Shown: in pieces, positions 1-4,506 of the stretch
How positions within the stretch are numbered: the stretch's first letter is position 1
Layout: the number at the start of each line of letters is the position of its first letter
NCBI GenBank assembly: GCA_031254225.1
Contig: JAIRUU010000012.1
Span: forward strand, 1 to 5,267
Direction: 5' to 3'
Length of the DNA stretch: 5,267 nucleotides
Source of the DNA: Candidatus Elusimicrobium euhamitermitis
GTDB taxonomy: Bacteria; Elusimicrobiota; Elusimicrobia; Elusimicrobiales; Elusimicrobiaceae
Translations under genes and position numbers: made by a program
Notes under the pieces: model-generated
What the model saw: the letters and a program-made list of their open reading frames with translations, nothing else
Databases searched by the model: none
What the model was told of the DNA's origin: nothing

Positions 1-1376
1 AGAAACGCGAACATATTTTGCAGGGTCTTTTAATCGCGATAGCCAACCTTGACAAAGTTGTGTCTATAATCAGAAAATCAACGGACCCGACGGAAGCCAA
101 GTTCGCTCTCATACGCGAATTTGCTTTGAGCGAGCCGCAGTCCCAGGCTATTTTGGACATGAGGCTGCACCAGCTTACGCAGCTTTCTTCCTCCGCTATT
201 GAGAAAGAGCAGAAAGAATTAATTGCGCTGATAGCCGAACTGCAAAGCATTTTGGCCGACGCGCAGAAAGTTTTAAACATCATAGTCACGGAACTTCAGG
301 AACTCAAAAAAGAATACGGCACCAAACGCAAAACCGAAATAGGCAGCGCGGAACTTTCAGACATGACCATGGAAGATTTGATTGAAGAAGAAGACGTTGT
401 AATCACTCTGTCCAACGACGGGTACGCCAAAAGAATACCGCTTGACACTTACCGCACGCAGAACCGCGGCGGAAAGGGTGTTATCGGCGGCAAAACAAAA
501 GAGGAAGATTTTATTGAGCACCTGTTCGTAACGTCCACGCACGCGACTATTTTGATGTTCACAAGCCGCGGCAGGGTGTTTAGCCTGCGCGTGTTTGAAA
601 TACCGGAAGGCAACAGGCTGTCCAAAGGCAAAGCTATTGTCAACCTTCTGCAAATATCGTCCGAGGAAAAAATAACTTCGGCGGTCGCGATAGAAGAATT
701 TGACCCGAAGAAGAGTAAGGAAACTTTCCTGACAATGTGCACGCGCATGGGTTCAATAAAGCGCGTCGCGCTGGCGGATTTTGCAAATATCAGAAAATCC
801 GGCATTATCGCCATGGGTCTTGAAGAAGGCGACGTGCTGGTGTCCGTCCAGACGACGCACGGCAAGAGCGATTTAATAATAGCCACGCGTGACGGCAAGG
901 CTATCAGGTTTGACGAGAACCAGATCCGCGCCATGGGCCGCCAGGCCAAAGGCGTGCGCGGCATAAGGCTGGCCGAGGGCGATATCGTCGTGGGCATGGA
1001 GCACGCGTTGAAAGACGCTCAAGGGCCGGACGTGTTATCCGTCTGTGAAAACGGTTACGGGAAAAGAACCGCCTTTGAACAGTACCGCAAACAAAACCGC
1101 GGCGGCAGCGGCACAATTACGATAAAGACGAGCGAGCGCAACGGCAAAGTCGTCGGCATAAAACTGGTTGACGAAACCAAAGACCTTATGGTGCTCACGG
1201 AAAACGGCATGGCGGTAAGAACGCGGTGCGAGGAAATACGCTCAGTCGGCCGCAACGCGCAGGGCGTAAGGCTTGTGAAGCTGGACGAGAGCGACAAGGT
1301 GGCCAGAATCGCCCCCGTCGTAAAAGAAGACGAGGATGCCGGCGAAACCAAACCAGACGACGATAAACTGGTATAA
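1..1376 (+). CDS. gyrA: DNA gyrase subunit A, C-terminal part (5' end outside window)
   Basis: GyrA, with GyrB, introduces negative supercoils into DNA at the cost of ATP. The reading frame is open to the left edge (first whole codon at position 3, reading KREHILQGLLIAIANLDKVV), so the catalytic-tyrosine domain lies outside the window. What is seen is the end of the breakage-reunion domain: the conserved LDMRLHQLT stretch near 154 and a coiled coil to about 320. Then comes a C-terminal beta-pinwheel with six recognisable repeats, each with a G-x-[AIV]-x-R type core: DGYAKR, SRGRVF, RMGSIKR, RDGKAIR, ENGYGKR and ENGMAVR. The GyrA box, which marks gyrase rather than topoisomerase IV and is needed for DNA wrapping, is QNRGGKG at 459-479 (usual form QRRGGKG). 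A second similar heptad, QNRGGSG, sits in blade 5 at 1092-1112. The protein ends in an acidic tail (EDEDAGETKPDDDKLV), as in many GyrA proteins. A DUF5674-type gene follows after 5 nt, so co-transcription is likely. ParC is the alternative, made unlikely by the intact box and six blades. Confidence 0.96.
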   Translation, partial: KREHILQGLLIAIANLDKVVSIIRKSTDPTEAKFALIREFALSEPQSQAILDMRLHQLTQLSSSAIEKEQKELIALIAELQSILADAQKVLNIIVTELQELKKEYGTKRKTEIGSAELSDMTMEDLIEEEDVVITLSNDGYAKRIPLDTYRTQNRGGKGVIGGKTKEEDFIEHLFVTSTHATILMFTSRGRVFSLRVFEIPEGNRLSKGKAIVNLLQISSEEKITSAVAIEEFDPKKSKETFLTMCTRMGSIKRVALADFANIRKSGIIAMGLEEGDVLVSVQTTHGKSDLIIATRDGKAIRFDENQIRAMGRQAKGVRGIRLAEGDIVVGMEHALKDAQGPDVLSVCENGYGKRTAFEQYRKQNRGGSGTITIKTSERNGKVVGIKLVDETKDLMVLTENGMAVRTRCEEIRSVGRNAQGVRLVKLDESDKVARIAPVVKEDEDAGETKPDDDKLV

Positions 1377-1381
1377 AATAT

Positions 1382-1726
1382 ATGCGGATAATAACGGAAC
1401 CGATAGATATTTATGTCTTAGAAAATATGCTTGGCCAATATTATGACGATATGCTCAAAGCCGTCGTTGATGTTAAGAAGGAAGTTATTGCCGTTAACGC
1501 GGATATGCACGCTGATTTGGAAAGAGAATTATTGGACACAGGCTCCCGTCAGTGGGATTTGTGGGGCATAAATATTTTTCCGCGCGCAGAAAAGGACGAG
1601 GGAATAGTTTTTGACTCCCTAATAAATATCCGGCCCAACCAGAATAACAGAAGCCGTGCGGTTGAGAATTTAGACGTAAGAAAAAAAATTCTTGAGATAA
1701 TTAACAAAAAAATAAAATGGAAATAA
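1382..1726 (+). CDS. DUF5674 family protein (function unknown)
   Basis: This 114-residue protein matches the DUF5674 family as I remember it. The recognisable blocks are MLKAVVDVKKEVIAV (residues 24-38), HADLERELLDTGS (43-55), the strongly conserved LWGINIFP (60-67) and FDSLINIRPNQNNRSR (77-92), then a basic helical end. No signal peptide or membrane segment is visible, so it is probably cytosolic. The family is found in varied bacteria and archaea and has no established biochemical role that I know. The ATG lies 5 nt after the gyrA stop, with no Shine-Dalgarno sequence, only an AT-rich stretch (GGTATAAAATAT). Translation is therefore probably coupled to gyrA, or less likely driven from a local start. 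Its last 10 nt overlap the next gene in another frame, so the two are probably made together. Family assignment is from pattern memory; any function would be a guess. Confidence 0.85.
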   Translation: MRIITEPIDIYVLENMLGQYYDDMLKAVVDVKKEVIAVNADMHADLERELLDTGSRQWDLWGINIFPRAEKDEGIVFDSLINIRPNQNNRSRAVENLDVRKKILEIINKKIKWK

Positions 1727-2070
1727 ATTATATTCACAAATCTCTTGCCGGCGGACGCTGGGAAACGCTGACGCTTGCCGAGCAGATGGGAAATATCGGC
1801 AGCGAGGTTTCCCGCGCGCAGATATTTTTTGCCAAAAAAGACAAAGAAAAATGTTTTAACGCCGTCGCGCGCGGACTGGAGCTTGTGGATTTGACGATAG
1901 CGCACGCGCAAAAACAAAAACGTTCCGGCGTTCTAAAAGAATTAACCCGCGCGCGTGAGTTAATATGCGATTATTTTTTGGGCGCCAACGAATATAATAC
2001 GGATATAAAAAGTTTCCAGCTGTATTTTGACCAATTTGCTCTCTCCGCCGCCATAAAAAAGGGAAAATAA
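1717..2070 (+). CDS. Conserved hypothetical small helical protein, partner of the DUF5674 gene
   Basis: A 117-residue soluble protein predicted to be almost entirely alpha-helical. I do not know a named family. The stretch GRWETLTLAEQMGNIGSEVSRA (residues about 13-34) and the later LELVDLTIAHA, LKELTRARELICDYFLG and YFDQFALSAA blocks look like the conserved core of a family I recall as hypothetical proteins in candidate-phylum bacteria. The helix-bundle look resembles HEPN/HepT-type proteins, but the HEPN R-x4-6-H signature is absent, so I do not call it a toxin. The ATG is inside the end of the DUF5674 gene (10-nt overlap, different frame) and has no Shine-Dalgarno sequence, which points to translational coupling and an obligate pair. 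A strong hairpin terminator follows 25 nt after the stop, so it is the last gene of the gyrA-led unit. That it is a real gene is well supported; the function is not known. Confidence 0.8.
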   Translation: MEINYIHKSLAGGRWETLTLAEQMGNIGSEVSRAQIFFAKKDKEKCFNAVARGLELVDLTIAHAQKQKRSGVLKELTRARELICDYFLGANEYNTDIKSFQLYFDQFALSAAIKKGK

Positions 2071-2095
2071 CAGAACGACGGATATTTTAAAAAAA

Positions 2096-2132
2096 ACCGG
2101 AAGCGGGTATTATCCGCTTCCGGTCAGTTTTT
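2096..2132. terminator. Bidirectional intrinsic terminator between convergent genes
   Basis: A perfect 11-bp stem pairs ACCGGAAGCGG (2096-2106) with CCGCTTCCGGT (2114-2124) around a 7-nt loop. On the plus strand it is followed by CAGTTTTT. On the minus strand it is followed by a run of eight U, from the A-run at 2089-2096. It therefore serves both the gyrA-led operon, ending at 2070, and the convergent pilin gene, whose stop is at 2146. Confidence 0.93.
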
Positions 2133-2145
2133 AATTTAAGGAATT

Positions 2146-2718
2146 TTACGTGCAATACGTATTGCATTGTTCGCGGCAGACAGAACAGTCTGTGTGGCAC
2201 ATACCGCTGCCGTCGCATACGCTCTCGCAGGTGCAGGAGTTATTACATTGTTCCGCGCACATGCCGGCGTTAAAACCCAAAGCTTTGCAAATCTTCGCTC
2301 CTTTTCCGTTAAGACCGTCGCGCGGCATACAGCTCGGCGTACTGGTGTTTGTGCAAGGCCATGATACGCTTAAACTGTACGGACCGCCGTTTGTTCTTCC
2401 GCATTTTATTCCCTGCGTGATAAAATAGCAGTTGAAGTTTCCTATTATTTTCGGATTCTGTGCCGAATCATTAGTGTTTGTGGAAGAATAATGCGCGCTG
2501 AGATCTTTCCATTTGGCCGTCTCAGGCTGTTGGCCAGTTTCCGAACAATAAGCTGCGGCGGATTCTTTAAGAGTGTTGAGAATTAACAATCCTTCCGCCG
2601 CGCGGGATTTTTCAACCGAAACTTGATATTTAGGCAGGGATATTGCCGCCAGAATGCCTATAATAAGCACTACAACCAGCAGCTCAATGAGCGTAAAACC
2701 GGAGTTTGTTTTTAGCAT
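2146..2718 (-). CDS. Type IV pilin-like protein with cysteine-rich C-terminal tail
   Basis: The first residues, MLKTNSG|FTLIELLVV, are a class III prepilin signal: a 7-residue basic leader, Gly at -1, Phe at +1 and Glu at +5 (E12), followed by the hydrophobic assembly helix LLVVVLIIGILAAISLP. It should be cleaved and N-methylated by a PilD-type peptidase and assembled into a type IV pilus or type II secretion pseudopilus at the envelope. I start it at 2718 (190 residues), not at the ATG at 2778. The longer form would add 20 residues before an already complete leader, and the bases before 2718 match those before the other pilin. After a TANKW-like middle region it has a short motif (GKGAKICKAL) also seen in pilin 2 (EGKDICANL). 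It then carries an extra tail: 11 Cys in the last 48 residues (16 Cys in all), many spaced C-x3-C. The tail has no match I recognise. It may be disulfide-bonded outside the cell or bind metal. No Shine-Dalgarno sequence is present. Confidence 0.9.
   Translation of the reverse strand: MLKTNSGFTLIELLVVVLIIGILAAISLPKYQVSVEKSRAAEGLLILNTLKESAAAYCSETGQQPETAKWKDLSAHYSSTNTNDSAQNPKIIGNFNCYFITQGIKCGRTNGGPYSLSVSWPCTNTSTPSCMPRDGLNGKGAKICKALGFNAGMCAEQCNNSCTCESVCDGSGMCHTDCSVCREQCNTYCT
2149..2292 (-). other. Cysteine-rich C-terminal segment of the pilin (48 codons)
   Basis: Eleven cysteines occur with spacing C-x9-C-x3-C-x3-C-x1-C-x3-C-x5-C-x3-C-x2-C-x3-C-x3-C. Two similar sub-blocks can be seen, MCAEQCNNSC and SVCREQCNTYC, sharing EQCN. 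Their DNA also shares CATTGTTC (plus strand 2165-2172 and 2246-2253), so the tail may have grown by internal duplication. The frame is continuous with the pilin and has no interrupting stop. Confidence 0.85.
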
Positions 2719-2724
2719 ACAGAT

Positions 2725-2730
2725 AGTATA
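2725..2730 (-). promoter_or_regulatory. Candidate -10 element of the first pilin (leaderless start)
   Basis: On the minus strand, TATACT ends 6 nt before the pilin ATG, so transcription would begin at or next to the A of the start codon. The surrounding block (TTTTATATACTATCTGT) matches the one before the second pilin at 14 of 17 positions. No convincing -35 element is visible; TGTACC lies at the expected distance but is weak. Confidence 0.45.
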
Positions 2731-2790
2731 TAAAATATGGGTGTATAGGTACAGAGTATTAATGTTTTTTAATGCCAAATAATTATATTG

Positions 2791-2828
2791 CGCCGCCGTT
2801 AAATATAAATTTGCGGCGTTTATTTTTT
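2791..2828 (+). terminator. Plus-strand intrinsic terminator with no obvious gene upstream
   Basis: CGCCGC (2791-2796) pairs with GCGGCG (2813-2818) around a 16-nt AT-rich loop, followed by TTTATTTTTT (2819-2828). The T-run is only on the plus-strand side. No plus-strand gene lies upstream back to the terminator at 2132; the pilin occupies the other strand. It may end an antisense or small RNA, or protect the tRNA promoter from read-through. Confidence 0.65.
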
Positions 2829-2855
2829 AAGCGGCACATGTTAGTTTGGTATAAT
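2827..2855 (+). promoter_or_regulatory. Promoter of tRNA-Cys
   Basis: A perfect TATAAT at 2850-2855 has an extended -10 TG at 2847-2848. The -35 at 2827-2832 (TTAAGC, 17-nt spacer) is poor, as is common with extended -10 promoters. Transcription would start near 2862, about 15 nt before the mature tRNA end. Confidence 0.7.
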
Positions 2856-2876
2856 ATATTAATAAAATCGGTTTAC

Positions 2877-2948
2877 GGTGCGGTGGCCAAGTGGTAAGGC
2901 GGCAGTCTGCAAAACTGCTATTCGCGGGTTCGATTCCCGCCCGCACCT
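2877..2948 (+). tRNA. tRNA-Cys (anticodon GCA)
   Basis: The full cloverleaf can be drawn. The acceptor GGTGCGG (2877-2883) pairs with CCGCACC (2941-2947). The D stem is GCC/GGC (2886-2900). The anticodon stem GCAGT/ACTGC (2902-2918) encloses the loop CTGCAAA with anticodon GCA at 2909-2911. The variable loop has 5 nt, and the T arm GCGGG-TTCGATT-CCCGC is at 2924-2940. The discriminator is T (2948), the usual identity base for tRNA-Cys. The 3' CCA is not encoded, so it must be added by the CCA-adding enzyme. It decodes UGU and UGC and lies between two pilin genes on the opposite strand, one of them extremely Cys-rich. Confidence 0.97.
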
Positions 2949-2949
2949 T

Positions 2950-3013
2950 AGGCTGACTGGTTTAACATAGGCGTATTTATCGGCTGTGTTAAACCGGTCA
3001 GCCTTATTTTTTT
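2950..3013 (+). terminator. Long-stem terminator of tRNA-Cys
   Basis: AGGCTGACTGGTTTAACA (2950-2967) pairs with TGTTAAACCGGTCAGCCT (2987-3004) over 18 bp with a single G-U. The stem can extend inward by five more pairs around one G-G mismatch (2968-2973 with 2981-2986, loop 2974-2980). TATTTTTTT follows at 3005-3013. It begins 2 nt after the tRNA and acts as its intrinsic terminator; the stem is much longer than termination needs. Confidence 0.85.
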
Positions 3014-3028
3014 ACAAAAAAATAAGGC
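3001..3028. repeat. AT-rich inverted repeat overlapping the tRNA terminator
   Basis: GCCTTATTTTTTT (3001-3013) and AAAAAAATAAGGC (3016-3028) form a perfect 13-bp inverted repeat with a 2-nt centre. Its left arm includes the 3' end and T-run of the preceding 18-bp hairpin, so the two structures compete for the same GCCT bases. It lies between the tRNA and the end of the convergent second pilin. On the minus strand no T-run follows the hairpin, so it is not a standard terminator for the pilin. Confidence 0.7.
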
Positions 3029-3108
3029 GCGGCACTGACGCAGACTGCTTTGCCTGCAATATAAAGTTTATCCGGTCCCGCAGAACGCCTCTTCTTGTTT
3101 TAGCATAA

Positions 3109-3624
3109 TTATTTAAAATTGTAACATGTATAACCTGCTTCGGCGCAAGCCTGCGCCGGGCTGCCGGTCAGGTTTGCGCATATGTCTTTGCCTTCCTGTG
3201 TTATCCCCATGCATTGCAGCGTGTTTGTGGCAAAGTAATACATAATATGCGTTGTTGTGTCGCGCGGAGAGTGCTCTGCTTCTATATGTCCTCCTGCGAC
3301 GTTATGAAAACGATAATTGATTTTTGAAGACGAGGTGTAACTGACGGAAGAATCTTTATTGCCCGGCGGAGACACGTCTAAATCATCAAAACTTTGCGGA
3401 TAATCGCCGGTTGTCAATAAATATCTTTTGCCTGATTCGGCTAATACGCGTATATTTGAAACAGCTTCCGTCATTTTGGTTTTTTTTACCGTTTTATTAT
3501 ACTGCGGAACAGCAACGGCGGCCAGAATGCCTATGATTAACACTACGACTAAAAGCTCAATAAGCGTAAAACCCCGCCTCCGCTGCGCCTGGGCGAGGCA
3601 GGCGTTATATATTTTCTTTGTCAT
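3109..3624 (-). CDS. Type IV pilin-like / pseudopilin protein
   Basis: A 171-residue protein with a class III prepilin signal: an 18-residue leader ending in RRRG, then FTLIELLVV with Phe at +1 and Glu at +5 (E23), and the helix LLVVVLIIGILAAVAVPQY. The core helix FTLIELLVVVLIIGILAA is identical to that of the first pilin, whereas the globular parts differ. Processing by a prepilin peptidase and assembly in a type IV pilus or type II secretion system at the envelope are expected from the family. The region EAVSNIRVLAESGKRYLLTTGDYP, after the helix, is typical of Elusimicrobium-type and GspG-like pilins. Four cysteines sit in the last 37 residues (QCMG, DICANL, QACAEAG, YTCYNFK), likely making disulfides. 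The start at 3624 follows no Shine-Dalgarno sequence but has a TATATT element 6 nt upstream. No pilus motor or peptidase gene is nearby. The specific role (pilus, secretion, adhesion) cannot be told. Confidence 0.93.
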   Translation of the reverse strand: MTKKIYNACLAQAQRRRGFTLIELLVVVLIIGILAAVAVPQYNKTVKKTKMTEAVSNIRVLAESGKRYLLTTGDYPQSFDDLDVSPPGNKDSSVSYTSSSKINYRFHNVAGGHIEAEHSPRDTTTHIMYYFATNTLQCMGITQEGKDICANLTGSPAQACAEAGYTCYNFK

Positions 3625-3630
3625 ATAGAA

Positions 3631-3636
3631 AATATA
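3631..3636 (-). promoter_or_regulatory. Candidate -10 element of the second pilin (leaderless start)
   Basis: TATATT on the minus strand ends 6 nt before the ATG, the same distance as before the first pilin, within the shared block TTTTATATAyTwTCTrT. A -35 hexamer is not recognisable. Transcription would begin at about the start codon. Confidence 0.45.
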
Positions 3637-3687
3637 TAAAATTGCAGTTACGTCGTGGGCTATATAGTCTTATTTCTTTTTTATTAT

Positions 3688-3702
3688 CTAAAATCATTAT
3701 AA
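3688..3702. promoter_or_regulatory. Candidate PerR/Fur-type operator
   Basis: CTAAAATCATTATAA agrees with the PerR box TTATAATnATTATAA at 12 of 14 defined positions; the right half-site is perfect. Rubrerythrin and related anaerobe peroxide-defence genes are classical PerR targets. Cautions are the AT-rich surroundings and a location about 48 nt upstream of the best -35, further than usual for a repressor site. No perR gene is in the window. Confidence 0.4.
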
Positions 3703-3749
3703 AAAACAGATTGCAAAATTTTGGAACGTTTTACCCGCGTCTTTCCGGC

Positions 3750-3778
3750 TGGACTTTATTTTTCATAAGTTCTATCAT
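3750..3778 (+). promoter_or_regulatory. Probable sigma-70-type promoter of the rubrerythrin gene
   Basis: TGGACT (3750-3755, 4 of 6 to the -35 consensus), a 17-nt spacer and TATCAT (3773-3778, 5 of 6 to the -10 consensus) give a start near 3785 and a leader of about 75 nt before rbr. The leader contains a small inverted repeat GTAAT-AAA-ATTAC (3831-3843) just before the Shine-Dalgarno sequence. TTTCCG (3742-3747) and CGGAAA (3787-3792) form an inverted pair around the promoter, and ACCCGCG occurs on both sides (3733-3739, 3792-3798). Confidence 0.5.
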
Positions 3779-3859
3779 ATATATATCGGAAACCCGCGCA
3801 CAGGGTTATGTGCTCTAAGCAAACAACTGGGTAATAAAATTACTGATACGAGGTGTATT

Positions 3860-4438
3860 ATGTCCAAATCTTTGAAAGGTACAAAAACCGAAAGGAATAT
3901 TTTGACTGCTTTTGCCGGCGAATCGCAGGCCAGAAACCGCTATACTTTTTTTGCCTCAGCCGCTAAAAAAGAAGGTTATGTGCAGATATCAAAAATCTTT
4001 GAAGAAACCGCGGCGCAGGAAAAAGAACACGCCGAGCGGCTGTTCAAAATGCTGGAAGGCGGCGAAGTTGAAATAAAAGCCTCTTTTCCGGCCGGAGTAA
4101 TAGGAAAAACGGTTGATAATTTGAAAGAATCGGCCGGCGGCGAAGACTATGAATGGCAGACAATGTATCCTGAATTCGCCAATACCGCGCGCGAAGAGGG
4201 CTTTGAACAAATAGCCGACGTTTTTGAGCGTATAGCGATAGCTGAAAAACAGCATTCCAAACGCTATAAAGCGCTGAGAAAAAATATTGAAGACAACAGC
4301 GTTTTCAAAAAGGACGCTCCTGTTGTCTGGCGCTGCATTAACTGCGGTTATCTGCATACGGGCAAAACCGCGCCCGACAAATGCCCGGCCTGCGCCCATG
4401 AAAAGGCGTATTTTGAATTGCTTGGCGAAAACTGGTAA
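3860..4438 (+). CDS. rbr: Rubrerythrin
   Basis: Rubrerythrin is a cytosolic non-haem diiron peroxidase that reduces hydrogen peroxide to water with electrons from rubredoxin / NAD(P)H systems. At 192 residues the length is normal. Residues 1-145 form the four-helix diiron domain with all expected ligands: E21 (GESQA), E54 and H57 (ExxH), E95 and E98, and E129 with H132 (EKQH). Residues 155-192 form the C-terminal rubredoxin-like domain, with C159-x2-C162 (CINCGY) and C175-x2-C178 (CPAC) for the Fe(SCys)4 site. It therefore looks fully active. The ATG at 3860 is preceded by a good Shine-Dalgarno sequence, GAGGTG (3850-3855). A probable promoter and a PerR-like box lie upstream, and a terminator follows at 4448. 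It is the first gene of a peroxide/superoxide defence cluster with tpx and dfx. Confidence 0.97.
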   Translation: MSKSLKGTKTERNILTAFAGESQARNRYTFFASAAKKEGYVQISKIFEETAAQEKEHAERLFKMLEGGEVEIKASFPAGVIGKTVDNLKESAGGEDYEWQTMYPEFANTAREEGFEQIADVFERIAIAEKQHSKRYKALRKNIEDNSVFKKDAPVVWRCINCGYLHTGKTAPDKCPACAHEKAYFELLGENW

Positions 4439-4447
4439 TATTTAGTG

Positions 4448-4479
4448 AACCTCCGCACAAACCGCGGAGGTTATTTTTT
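4448..4479 (+). terminator. Intrinsic terminator between rbr and tpx
   Basis: AACCTCCGC (4448-4456) pairs perfectly with GCGGAGGTT (4464-4472) around a 7-nt loop, followed by ATTTTTT (4473-4479). It starts 9 nt after the rbr stop and ends 27 nt before tpx, so it either ends an rbr-only transcript or gives partial read-through. The only tpx promoter I can suggest (TTGAAT 4413, 17 nt, TAATAT 4436) is weak. Confidence 0.88.
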
Positions 4480-4506
4480 AAGCAGAGAAAAAAACGGGGG
4501 TTAAAA

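Noticed and set aside
449..1351. Several minus-strand open frames inside gyrA
   Set aside because: They are shadows of the strongly conserved gyrA coding frame with no independent evidence.
1..1376. Topoisomerase IV subunit ParC instead of GyrA
   Set aside because: An intact GyrA box, six pinwheel repeats and an acidic tail favour GyrA.
1717..2070. HEPN-type toxin
   Set aside because: It is helical and paired with an overlapping gene, but the R-x4-6-H catalytic motif is missing and the partner lacks nucleotidyltransferase motifs.
2150..2428. Plus-strand open frames opposite the first pilin (also 2167-2364)
   Set aside because: They lie wholly antisense to a convincing pilin gene, show no family motifs and have no Shine-Dalgarno sequence.
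2719..2778. Earlier ATG at 2778 for the first pilin, adding 20 residues
   Set aside because: The added residues (LYLYTHILYTIC and others) precede a complete prepilin leader, and the bases before 2718 match the non-coding block before the second pilin.
3004..3100. Minus-strand open frame after the second pilin (reads DKLYIAGKAVCVSAAPYFF)
   Set aside because: It looks protein-like but is about 30 codons, has no start codon after its upstream stop, and ends in the AT inverted repeat; probably chance or an unrecognisable remnant.
3618..3818. Plus-strand open frame between pilin and rubrerythrin
   Set aside because: It overlaps the pilin start and the rbr promoter region, lacks a Shine-Dalgarno sequence and has no recognisable motif.
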